42,192 nucleotides of DNA from Humidesulfovibrio sp. (GTDB lineage Bacteria > Desulfobacterota > Desulfovibrionia > Desulfovibrionales > Desulfovibrionaceae), in contig NZ_JAUYFU010000027.1 of NCBI RefSeq assembly GCF_030689645.1, positions 1-42,192 of the forward strand, read 5' to 3'. The notes beneath the pieces are model-generated. The model had not been told where the DNA came from, ran no database searches, and saw nothing but the letters and a program-made list of their open reading frames with translations. Positions within the stretch are counted from its first letter, which is position 1. Each line of letters opens with the position of its first letter. Shown here piece after piece: positions 33,499 to 41,214 of this stretch. The translations under genes were made by a program, and so were the position numbers.

Positions 33499-34218
33499 AT
33501 GCCCGGCCTCCTTGAACAGTTCCTCCTGGCCATCAACGCCTGGATGACCGGAGATTCCCTCGCGGCTTACGCGGGCAGCTTCCTCTGGGGGCTGGTGAGC
33601 GTGCTGTTCAGCCCCTGCCATCTGGCCAGCATCCCGCTCATGGTGGGCTATGTGGCCGGGCAGGGCAGGCTGGTGGAAGGGCGCGAGGCCGTGCGCTACG
33701 CCGTGGTCTTCACCCTGGGGCTTTTCACCACCATCGCCCTGGTGGGCGTGGCCTGCGCGCTCCTGGGCCGCATGCTGGGCGACGTGGGCTCCTACTGGAC
33801 CATGGCCGTGGGAGCGGTGCTTGTGTTCGTGGCGCTGGACATGCTGGGCGTGGCCGCGTGCAGGCTTTCCGGCGGGCTCATGTCAAAGCTCAAGGTGCAC
33901 GGGGTTTCCGGCGCGCTCATCATGGGCCTGGGCTACGGGCTTTTGTCCGGCTCCTGCACCTTCGGCTTCCTGGCCCCGCTCTTGGCCGTCATCACCGTGC
34001 AGGAGCAGGTGCTTACCGGCGTGGGGCTCATTTTGACCTTTGCCCTGGGGCACTGTCTGCCCATTGTCATTGCAGGCAGCTCTGCCTCCCTGGCCCGGCG
34101 CATGCTGGAGGGCTTCTCCGGCGGCGGGACGTGGGTGCGGCGGATGGCCGGGGTTCTTGTCGGTTTGCTCGGTGTGTATTTTATCGCCAGGCCGTTTTTG
34201 GGCAGCGGTCTGGGTTGA
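33499..34218 (+). CDS. CcdA/DsbD-like trans-membrane electron carrier
   Basis: 239 residues with six membrane helices. The paired redox cysteines are Cys40 (SVLFSPCHLASIP) in the first helix and Cys153 (LLSGSCTFGFLAPLL) in the fourth, both followed by the proline signatures of CcdA. The family passes electrons from cytoplasmic thioredoxin to periplasmic thiol proteins. It lies 12 bases after the exported thioredoxin gene, so the two are very probably partners. Cytochrome c biogenesis is an alternative use, but no Ccm/Ccs genes are nearby. Confidence 0.9.
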   Translation: MPGLLEQFLLAINAWMTGDSLAAYAGSFLWGLVSVLFSPCHLASIPLMVGYVAGQGRLVEGREAVRYAVVFTLGLFTTIALVGVACALLGRMLGDVGSYWTMAVGAVLVFVALDMLGVAACRLSGGLMSKLKVHGVSGALIMGLGYGLLSGSCTFGFLAPLLAVITVQEQVLTGVGLILTFALGHCLPIVIAGSSASLARRMLEGFSGGGTWVRRMAGVLVGLLGVYFIARPFLGSGLG

Positions 34219-34263
34219 TCAGACTGGGACGAAGCCCCGCGACCATCAACCTGGGAGGTCCAC

Positions 34264-34785
34264 ATGAAGTTTTTCGCCGCCGCCTGCCTTCTTGGCCTGC
34301 TTGCTGTGGCCGGACCTGCCGTCGCGGCAGAACCCATAAGCCTCGACACCTACGTGCGCGAATTCGATTACGAGACGCGCAAGCTCATGAAGTGCTCGGG
34401 CAAGGAGCTTCTGGCCCTGCTCATCAAAAAAGAGGCCGTGCTGGTGGACATCCGCTTCCCGGAGGAGCAGCAGGCCTGGGGCCCGAGTTTCGCGCTCAAG
34501 ATTCCCCTGAACGAGCTGCCCGCGAGGTTGAACGAGCTGCCCAAGGACAAAATAATCGTCACGGCCTGCCCGCACATCGACCGCTCGAACATCGCCATGG
34601 TTTACCTCACCACCAAGGGCTATAACGCGTGCTATCTCGTGGGCGGGCTGGTGGGCCTGGCTGAACTGCTGCGCGGCGACGAGGCGCGCGACTTCATGGC
34701 TGCCCTGAACCAGAAGCCCGATGGCAAGGCAGGCGGCAAGTCCACCGGCAGGGAAACCGGCAAGGTCCAGTCCTCGGGCAAGTAG
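34264..34785 (+). CDS. Exported rhodanese-like protein
   Basis: 173 residues. Signal peptide about 1-22 (ACLLGLLAVAGPAVAAE). Rhodanese domain about 40-145: LVDIRFPEEQQAWG, then the active-site loop with Cys102 (TACPHIDRS), then YLVGGLVGLAELL. The loop is ACPHIDRS rather than the usual CxxGxRS/T, keeping Cys and Arg-Ser. The tail (about 150-173) is Lys/Gly/Ser-rich and disordered. Rhodaneses move sulfane sulfur; in the periplasm of a sulfidogen it might handle thiols or polysulfide, possibly to thiolate arsenic. GGGAGG lies just upstream of the start. Confidence 0.88.
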   Translation: MKFFAAACLLGLLAVAGPAVAAEPISLDTYVREFDYETRKLMKCSGKELLALLIKKEAVLVDIRFPEEQQAWGPSFALKIPLNELPARLNELPKDKIIVTACPHIDRSNIAMVYLTTKGYNACYLVGGLVGLAELLRGDEARDFMAALNQKPDGKAGGKSTGRETGKVQSSGK

Positions 34786-34832
34786 CCCACGTGTTCCTCT
34801 CCCGCATGTGCTGACCAGTAAGGAGGCTCACC

Positions 34833-35924
34833 ATGTCTGAATCCGTCACAGGTAAGCTGTCGTTTCTGGATCGCTGGCTGACTCTGTGGATTTTCGCCGC
34901 CATGTTCGCGGGCATCGGCGCAGGGTACCTGTTTCCCGGGCTCAAGCAGGCCGTGGGCGGCATGCAGAGCGGCACCACAAACCTGCCCATCGCGGCGGGC
35001 CTCATCCTGATGATGTACCCGCCCCTGGCCAAGGTTCGCTACGAGCTCATGGGGCAGGTTTTTAAGAACGTGCGCGTGCTGGCGCTGTCGCTGGTGCAGA
35101 ACTGGGTCATCGGCCCGGTGTTGATGTTCGGGCTGGCCGTGACCTTTCTTTCCGGCCACCACGCCTACATGACCGGCCTGATCCTCATCGGGCTGGCGCG
35201 CTGCATCGCCATGGTCATTGTGTGGAACGACCTGGCCGGGGGCGACCGCGAGTACTGTGCGGGTCTTGTGGCCTTCAATTCCGTGTTCCAGGTCCTGTTT
35301 TTCCCGTTGTACGCTTGGATGTTCCTCACCGTGTTGCCTGGCTGGCTGGGGCTTGAAGGCGCGGCGGTGAACATCAGCATGGGCCAGATAGCCGAGAGCG
35401 TGTTCATCTATCTGGGCATCCCGTTTTTGGCGGGTCTGGCCTCGCGCATCATCGGGCTCAAGGTCATGGGCCGCGAGTGGTACGACACGGTGTTCGCGCC
35501 CAAGATCGGCCCCATCACCCTGGTGGCCCTGCTGTTCACCATTCTGGTCATGTTCTCCCTCAAGGGCGAGGTCATGGTGGCCCTGCCCTTTGACGTTCTG
35601 CGCGTGGCCGCGCCCATGCTCATCTACTTCCTGATCATGTTTCTGGCCTCCTTCTGGCTGTCCATGAAGGCCGGGGCCAATTACGCCCAGTCCGCCACCT
35701 TGAGCTTCACCGCAGCAAGCAACAACTTCGAGTTGGCCATTGCGGTTGCTGTGGCAGTCTTCGGGCTGGATTCCGGCCAGGCCTTTGCCGCGGTCATCGG
35801 GCCGCTGGTGGAGGTGCCGGTGCTCATCGGGCTGGTGAATGTGGCCCTCTGGCTCAAGAAGCGCTGGTTCCCCAACGACCCTGGCACGCTGTCCAGCGTG
35901 TGCCACGTGGACTGCAAGCCGTAA
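34833..35924 (+). CDS. arsB: ACR3 arsenite efflux permease
   Basis: 363 residues, ten membrane helices, typical ACR3 length. The conserved Cys124 sits in [19 protein letters not shown], and the conserved Glu near 339 in [13 protein letters not shown]. Other signatures are [15 protein letters not shown] and [19 protein letters not shown]. It exports arsenite using the membrane potential. AAGGAGG is seven bases before the ATG. In this operon it is separated from arsRC by the redox genes, so the first export gene after arsC is the ArsP-like permease. Confidence 0.96.
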   Translation: MSESVTGKLSFLDRWLTLWIFAAMFAGIGAGYLFPGLKQAVGGMQSGTTNLPIAAGLILMMYPPLAKVRYELMGQVFKNVRVLALSLVQNWVIGPVLMFGLAVTFLSGHHAYMTGLILIGLARCIAMVIVWNDLAGGDREYCAGLVAFNSVFQVLFFPLYAWMFLTVLPGWLGLEGAAVNISMGQIAESVFIYLGIPFLAGLASRIIGLKVMGREWYDTVFAPKIGPITLVALLFTILVMFSLKGEVMVALPFDVLRVAAPMLIYFLIMFLASFWLSMKAGANYAQSATLSFTAASNNFELAIAVAVAVFGLDSGQAFAAVIGPLVEVPVLIGLVNVALWLKKRWFPNDPGTLSSVCHVDCKP

Positions 35925-35941
35925 GGAGTTTTTGTCACCGC

Positions 35942-37249
35942 ATGAACTTGTTTCCGCAGACCTTGTTCATAGAGACCACCACCCGCTGCAACCTCACCTG
36001 CCCAATGTGCGCGCGCTGCGCGCCGGGTTGGCGGGGCGGGTTCGGCGACATGAATCTGGCCGCCTTCGAGCGTCTGGACGATTCCTTCCGCCATGCCCGT
36101 GCCGTGATACTGAACGGCATGGGCGAGCCGCTTCTGCACCCGGACTTGCCGCGCATGGTCCGCCATGTGGCGGAGCGGCTGCCTGCGGGAGGCTGGTGCG
36201 GCTTGCAGACCAACGGCCTGCTGCTCGACGAGCGTCTGGCTTTGCTGCTGGCGGAGGCCGGGCTGGACGTGGCCTGCATCTCCCACGACGGCGAGGGCGC
36301 GGCCCTGGGCCACGGCGGATCCGGCCCGGATGACGCTCTTTCCCGCGCTACGGCCCTGTTGCGGGCGGCATCGGCCAAAGCAGGCAGGCCCATGCGCCTG
36401 GGCCTGGAAACCGTGCTCATGCGGGGCAACATCGCGCAGCTCCCCGATCTGGTGCGGAGCGCGGCCCGGCTCAAGCTCGACTTCCTGCTGGCGACGCACC
36501 TGCTGCCCATGGACGCCGCCACCGAGTCCGAGGCGCTGTTCCTGCCGTGCAGCGCCGCCTCCCTGCGCATCTTCGCCCAGCACCAGGCCGAGGCCCGCGC
36601 CCGGGGGCTCGACCTCTCCGGCGTGCCCCGCGCCGCGGTTATGGTCCACCGCACCCCGGTGGAGCGCGAGCTGATGGACCTGCTGCGCCGCATGCATGAG
36701 CGCGCCCATGCCGAAGGCGTGTGGCTCAACGTGGGGCGCCTGGCCCAGGCCGATCCCGCGCGCCTGGAAGAGCTCGCTGCGGTGTTCGATTCGGCGCGCC
36801 GGCTGGCCAAGGCTGCGGGGCTTGATCTGCACCTGCCCGCCCTCACCGCTCCGGAGCGCCCGAAAGACCGGCGGTGCGGCTTCGTGGATCAGGACGCCGC
36901 GTTCATCGACTGGCGCGGCAACGTCTCTCCCTGCCATTTTCTTTGGCACGGCTATGCCTGCCGCGTGCTGGGCGACGCGAAAACCGTCGAGCCTCGGCGC
37001 TTTGGCAATGTCCTCGAAGCATCGCTGACAGACATCTGGCGCGGCCAAGAGTTTTCGCGCTTCCGCGAAACGGTTCGCAACGGCGAGTACCCGGCCTGCG
37101 GCGATTGTGGCTCGGGCTTGTGCAGCGACGCCTCCGGGGTCTACGGGGCTTTTGAGCTTGACTGCCTGGGCGTGAGCGTGCCCTGCGGGCATTGCCCCTG
37201 GGCCGTGGGGCAGCTGGCCTGCCTGGGCAGCGCTCCGGGCTTGGGCTGA
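35942..37249 (+). CDS. Radical SAM/SPASM-like enzyme, last gene of the ars operon
   Basis: 435 residues from ATG 35942; AAGGAG is 13 bases away, which is long, but no better in-frame start is visible. The iron-sulfur motif is CxxxCxxC at Cys16, Cys20, Cys23 (TRCNLTCPMC) with an extra Cys26. The C-terminal part is Cys-rich (CGFVDQDAAFIDWRGNVSPC, NGEYPACGDCGSGLC, VPCGHCPWAVG), as in SPASM/twitch domains that hold auxiliary clusters. It recalls a radical SAM/SPASM subfamily annotated in Geobacter and relatives as putative metalloenzyme maturation; that match is from memory. It does not look like ArsS. It starts 17 bases after ACR3, which implies co-transcription. Substrate unknown. Confidence 0.85.
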   Translation: MNLFPQTLFIETTTRCNLTCPMCARCAPGWRGGFGDMNLAAFERLDDSFRHARAVILNGMGEPLLHPDLPRMVRHVAERLPAGGWCGLQTNGLLLDERLALLLAEAGLDVACISHDGEGAALGHGGSGPDDALSRATALLRAASAKAGRPMRLGLETVLMRGNIAQLPDLVRSAARLKLDFLLATHLLPMDAATESEALFLPCSAASLRIFAQHQAEARARGLDLSGVPRAAVMVHRTPVERELMDLLRRMHERAHAEGVWLNVGRLAQADPARLEELAAVFDSARRLAKAAGLDLHLPALTAPERPKDRRCGFVDQDAAFIDWRGNVSPCHFLWHGYACRVLGDAKTVEPRRFGNVLEASLTDIWRGQEFSRFRETVRNGEYPACGDCGSGLCSDASGVYGAFELDCLGVSVPCGHCPWAVGQLACLGSAPGLG

Positions 37250-37340
37250 CTGGTGCGGAGCGGGGAGCCAGGGGGCGTTGTCCCGGCGTTTGTTCCGCGC
37301 GCGCTTGACTTTTCGAACGGATGATGATGCCGGAAGACCC

Positions 37341-38363
37341 ATGCCAAACGTTGAAGCGCAAAACTGTTCCGTGCGGGGGCGGCTGGCCCCCAGCCCAACC
37401 GGCCTCATGCACCTGGGCAACGCCTGGTCGTTTCTGCTGGCCTGGCTGGCGGCGCGGGCCGCTGGCGGGCAGGTGGTGCTGCGCCTGGAGGACATCGACC
37501 CGGAGCGCTCGCGCCGCGAATTCGCGGACGACATCCTGCGCGACCTGCGCTGGCTGGGCCTGGACTGGGACGAAGGCCCGGACGCGCCCGGTCCGGTTGG
37601 CCCCTATGAGCAGGGCCTGCGGCTGGAGCGCTACGCGGCCGCCCTCGACGAGCTGACCAGCGCCGGGCGCATCTACCCCTGCTTCTGCACCCGCAAGGAG
37701 CTGCGCCAGTTGGCCTCCGCTCCCCACGCGCCACAGGGCAAAGCCGCCGGGCTGGCCGGAGACGGCTCGCCCGCCTACCCCGGCGCCTGCCGGGAACTGT
37801 CGGTCCAGGATTGCGCCGAGCTGCTGCGCCAAGGCCGCAGGCCCGCCCTGCGTTTGCGCTGCGACGACACAGCCATCGGCTTTGACGATCTTGTGGCCGG
37901 GCAGCAGCACATGACCTTGGCCGAGTGCGGCGGCGACTTCGCCGTGCGCCGCTCGGATGGGGTGTTCGCCTACCAGCTGGCCGTGGTGCTGGACGACATC
38001 GCCATGGGCATTACCCAGGTGGTGCGTGGCGATGACATCCTCACCAGCACGCCGCGCCAGATTTTCCTGTACCGTCTGCTGGGCGCGCAGCCGCCGCAGT
38101 ACGCGCATCTGCCTCTGGTGCTCGACCACGAGGGCGAGCGCCTGGCCAAGCGGCACCAGTCCCTGACCCTTGCGGAATTGCGCGAGGCTGGCGTGCCGGC
38201 CCAGGCCATCACCGGCTACCTGGCCTGGCGCGCCGGGCTGCTGGATTCGCCGCGGCCCTGCGTGCCGCAGGACCTCGTGAACGGTTTTGCGTTCGCTTCA
38301 ATTCCCGCTGCTGCAGTGCGGCTTCCTGGGGACATTGCCCGCGTGCTCCGCGAACTGGGCTGA
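37341..38363 (+). CDS. gluQ: Glutamyl-Q tRNA(Asp) synthetase
   Basis: 340 residues from ATG 37341 with GGAAG five bases upstream; longer readings add an unlikely Arg-rich extension. It is a shortened glutamyl-tRNA synthetase with only the catalytic half. The HIGH motif is HLGN (24-27, APSPTGLMHLGNAW), and the KMSKS equivalent is LAKRHQS (268-274). The zinc motif CxC...YxxxC is complete (Cys114, Cys116, Tyr146, Cys150), as in GluQ-RS. The enzyme glutamylates queuosine at the wobble base of tRNA-Asp instead of charging tRNA-Glu. It is 91 bases after the radical SAM gene and ends at a strong terminator. Confidence 0.95.
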   Translation: MPNVEAQNCSVRGRLAPSPTGLMHLGNAWSFLLAWLAARAAGGQVVLRLEDIDPERSRREFADDILRDLRWLGLDWDEGPDAPGPVGPYEQGLRLERYAAALDELTSAGRIYPCFCTRKELRQLASAPHAPQGKAAGLAGDGSPAYPGACRELSVQDCAELLRQGRRPALRLRCDDTAIGFDDLVAGQQHMTLAECGGDFAVRRSDGVFAYQLAVVLDDIAMGITQVVRGDDILTSTPRQIFLYRLLGAQPPQYAHLPLVLDHEGERLAKRHQSLTLAELREAGVPAQAITGYLAWRAGLLDSPRPCVPQDLVNGFAFASIPAAAVRLPGDIARVLRELG

Positions 38364-38473
38364 GCGGTGTGATATCCGGCATAAGGCCAAAGGAGCAGCT
38401 TTCTACAGGCTGGCCTGAAAGGGGCAGGCGGAAATCTCACGGCAAGGCGGGGGCATCCTGGGAATCAGGCCCC

Positions 38474-38511
38474 AAAAAAGCCCGAAGGCAATGGTCACCT
38501 TCGGGCTTTTT
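38474..38511. terminator. Bidirectional rho-independent terminator
   Basis: A perfect nine-base stem (GCCCGAAGG, 38480-38488, with CCTTCGGGC, 38498-38506) encloses a nine-base loop and is flanked by six A on the left and five T on the right. It ends gluQ transcripts on the plus strand and the outer-membrane gene on the minus strand. The preceding stretch 38364-38473 holds nothing else I recognise. Confidence 0.95.
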
Positions 38512-38529
38512 GGAAATGATGAGGAAAGA

Positions 38530-39252
38530 TTAGAATTTTACGTATGTCTCGATTCCAATGTGGTGGCGCTCATTGTACTTCCAGAGCTTCGTTTTTTGCC
38601 ACTTCTCATACTTGAAGTATGGGCGAACGCCAATTGGGAGATTTGCGGGTTCATAGTAGGCGCCTGCTTCAATACTATATGAGCCATCGAAAACTCTTCT
38701 TGCCCAGTAATTCTCGTTGTCGGTGTAATATACTTCACGTCCAAGGACGTAGTCGAACTGCAAATCTAGTCCAACCATGCCTGCATCAAATTTTCTTTCA
38801 GCCCGCGTCCCAAAGACTAGGAGGTATTCGGTGATGGAAGCGTCACTGCTTCCGCGCATATCCTGCACTACCCAATCGAAGCCCAAGCCCGCATATGGCT
38901 TCAGGGTTACTCCACCCATGTCATATGACTTGCCTACGACAGCTTGTCCCTTGATGTTCGCAGTGTCTATGTCATAATCCATGTAGCTGAGCCGCCCATA
39001 TCTATACTTGCCATCTAAGGCCCACCAGAAGTCACTGTAGTTTTTTTCATATCCAAGCACGACCCCGCCAAAATTGCCATACCAGGAAATTTGGCGGCCG
39101 AGATTTCTGCTTCCTAAATTTTCGTATAGAACACCGACCTTCACCTTTCCGGCTTCTTCCGCACCGGCTTCTTCCGCAAAAGTCAGATTCGGCACAAGCA
39201 GGGTGACAAGAAGAGACAAGACAGAGAGAATGGAACCTGGGCGAATATTCAT
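38530..39252 (-). CDS. Outer-membrane beta-barrel protein of unknown function
   Basis: 240 residues, ATG 39252 preceded by GGAGG. A signal peptide (about 1-26, ending LTFAEE) is followed by alternating polar/aromatic strands (YGNFGGVVLGYEKNY, WWALDGKYRYGRLSYM, GVTLKPYAGLGFDWVV, VGLDLQFDYVLG, IEAGAYYEPANLPIGVRP). The last residue is Phe (TYVKF), the usual end of outer-membrane barrels for BamA recognition. Probably 8 to 10 strands. The gene is far richer in A/T than its neighbours (roughly half G+C against about two thirds) and uses rarer codons, which suggests recent acquisition. I do not recognise the family. Confidence 0.82.
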   Translation of the reverse strand: MNIRPGSILSVLSLLVTLLVPNLTFAEEAGAEEAGKVKVGVLYENLGSRNLGRQISWYGNFGGVVLGYEKNYSDFWWALDGKYRYGRLSYMDYDIDTANIKGQAVVGKSYDMGGVTLKPYAGLGFDWVVQDMRGSSDASITEYLLVFGTRAERKFDAGMVGLDLQFDYVLGREVYYTDNENYWARRVFDGSYSIEAGAYYEPANLPIGVRPYFKYEKWQKTKLWKYNERHHIGIETYVKF

Positions 39253-39284
39253 TAGTCCTCCGGCTCTATACGTATATGCTTAGT

Positions 39285-39313
39285 ATAGTAGTGTTTTTTT
39301 GGCGACAAGTCAA
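39285..39313 (-). promoter_or_regulatory. Promoter of the beta-barrel gene
   Basis: The minus strand has TTGACT (39313-39308), a 17-base spacer and TACTAT (39290-39285), a sigma-70-like pair. TATACT overlaps it as an alternative -10 box. Transcription would start about 25 bases before the ATG. The surrounding 39253-39503 contains no other signal I can support. Confidence 0.5.
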
Positions 39314-39503
39314 ATGATCCCCGGATGAGCGATGCCGTTGATGCTGTTCCCGCAGCCTGGGTGCCGCCTGCCTGTTGTTGAACCTGCACTTGGAGTGAAC
39401 GACGCGGCGTGTTTCTGCATTTCTCACTGCGCAGAGCCTTGGAGGACAACGAGAAGGGGTGAATAAAGGGGGGCGGCGGAGCTGCGTCCGGCTTTAAGGC
39501 CAG

Positions 39504-41075
39504 ATGACAGCCCGGCGCGCATGGTCTATCATGGAACAAATGAATGCCGAATCCCGCCACATAGCCAAGCGCGCCGTCACGGTGGCCGGGGCCACGCTTG
39601 TTTCGCGCGTGCTGGGTTTCGTGCGCGACCTCATTACCGCCTTTGCCCTTGGGGCCGGGCTTTTCGCCGATGCCTTCTTCGTGGCCTTCCGCATCCCGAA
39701 TCTGTTGCGCAGCCTGTTTGCCGAGGGCTCGCTGACCATGGCCTTCATTCCCACGTTCTCACGCGTGCGGGCGGAGGAGGGCGAGGCGCGCGCCCAGGAG
39801 ATGGCCCGCTCCGTGCTGGCCTGGCTGGTGAGCATCCTTGCGGTCATCACTGCGCTGGCGTTGATTTTCGCGCCGCAGTTGACCGCCGTCATCGCGCCGG
39901 GCTTCGCCAAAAACCCGGAGCTGCTGTCCACCACGGCGGATCTCTTGCGCATCTGCTTCCCGTTTATCGTCTTCATCTCGGCTGTGGGGTTGTGCATGGG
40001 CATCCTGAACGCCATGGACCACTTCTTCGCCCCGGCCTTTGCGCCTTGCCTTTTGAACATCGGGTTCATCGCCGCCGCGCTCCTCGGCTGGCACATGGGC
40101 TGGAATGTGGCCTACGCCCTGGCCTGGGGCGTTGTGGCTTCGGGGCTGGCGCAGTGGCTGTTCCAGCAGCCGTTTCTGACGCGCCTGGGGTTCTCGTGGC
40201 GCGGCCCGTGGCGCTGGATGGACCCGGCGGTGGTGCGCATGGGCAAGCTCATGCTGCCTTCGGTGCTGGGCTCCGCCGTGTACCAGATCAACCTGCTCCT
40301 GGGCACGCTTTTGGCCTCGTTTCTGCCTGTGGGCAGCATTTCGTACCTGTACTACGCGGACCGCCTGGTGCAGTTCCCGGTGGGAGTGTTCGGCCTGGCG
40401 GTGAGCACCGCGGCCCTGCCCAGCCTCTCGCGGCTGGCGGCTGCGGACCAGATGGACGAGTTCAGGGGCGTCATCCGCTCCAGCATGCGTCTTTCGCTGT
40501 TCATCAGCCTGCCGGCCATGGCCGGGCTCATCGCCCTGGCCGCGCCGCTCATCGGGCTTCTGTTCGGACGCGGAGCCTTCGGACCGGAGGCCATCCAGGC
40601 CACGGCCTCGGCCCTCGTCGCCTATGGGGTGGGCCTGCCGGCCATCGCCCTGGTGCGGCCCCTGGTTGGCGCCTTCTACGCCCTGGAGAACACGCGCATG
40701 CCGATGCTGGTGGCGGCCGCCTGCGTGGTTGTGAACATCCTGCTCGGCTTCACCCTGATGCAGTTCATGGCCCACGCCGGGCTGGCCCTGGCCGTTTCCA
40801 TCGCCTCTTACGCCAACGTGGGCCTGCTTTCCTGGCTGTTGCGCCGCCGCCTGGGCCAGTGGCCCATGGAGCTTGCGCCCACGCTCAAGTGCGCTGCGGC
40901 CAGCCTGCTCATGGGCCTGGGGGCCTGGGCCTCGGCAGGCACCCAGTATCTTTGGGCGCTTTTGATCCCCGCCTGGGCTGTGGCCTACTTCGCCCTGGCT
41001 CGGTTGTTCGGCCTGTCCGAGGCCCGGCAGATGGCCGAGGCTCTGGGCCGCCGCCTGCGCCGCCGCAAGTCTTGA
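39504..41075 (+). CDS. murJ: Lipid II flippase MurJ
   Basis: 523 residues from ATG 39504 (AAGG four bases upstream); ATGs at 39531 and 39540 are alternatives, and family comparison suggests the true start may be one of these because the conserved part begins AKRAVTVAGATLVSRVLGFVRD. Fourteen membrane helices. MOP-superfamily flippase that moves lipid II across the inner membrane for peptidoglycan synthesis. Diagnostic segments are RIPNLLRSLFAEGSLTMAFIP, PSVLGSAVYQINLLLGT, YLYYADRLVQFPVGVFGLAVSTAALPSLSR and LLFGRGAFG. It ends in a basic tail (RRLRRRKS). Confidence 0.96.
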   Translation: MTARRAWSIMEQMNAESRHIAKRAVTVAGATLVSRVLGFVRDLITAFALGAGLFADAFFVAFRIPNLLRSLFAEGSLTMAFIPTFSRVRAEEGEARAQEMARSVLAWLVSILAVITALALIFAPQLTAVIAPGFAKNPELLSTTADLLRICFPFIVFISAVGLCMGILNAMDHFFAPAFAPCLLNIGFIAAALLGWHMGWNVAYALAWGVVASGLAQWLFQQPFLTRLGFSWRGPWRWMDPAVVRMGKLMLPSVLGSAVYQINLLLGTLLASFLPVGSISYLYYADRLVQFPVGVFGLAVSTAALPSLSRLAAADQMDEFRGVIRSSMRLSLFISLPAMAGLIALAAPLIGLLFGRGAFGPEAIQATASALVAYGVGLPAIALVRPLVGAFYALENTRMPMLVAAACVVVNILLGFTLMQFMAHAGLALAVSIASYANVGLLSWLLRRRLGQWPMELAPTLKCAAASLLMGLGAWASAGTQYLWALLIPAWAVAYFALARLFGLSEARQMAEALGRRLRRRKS

Positions 41076-41214
41076 TCCAGCGGTCAGCCCAAGGACGCGA
41101 GAATTGAGCAATCAGAGCTTGTTTATTTCGGGCGTTGTCCTTATGTTTTGCCCTATGCGCCAGAGATGTCTTCCTGAGTCTGATTTGACGCGCGCTGCAA
41201 GGGGGGGCTCACAT

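Noticed and set aside
35942-37249. Radical SAM gene as arsenosugar enzyme ArsS
   Set aside because: The N-terminal motif context (LFIETTTRCNLTCPMC) and Cys-rich SPASM-like end do not fit ArsS as I know it.
39252-39560. 102-codon minus-strand frame upstream of the beta-barrel gene
   Set aside because: It covers the barrel gene's promoter and the murJ start, with no ribosome-binding site or similarity.
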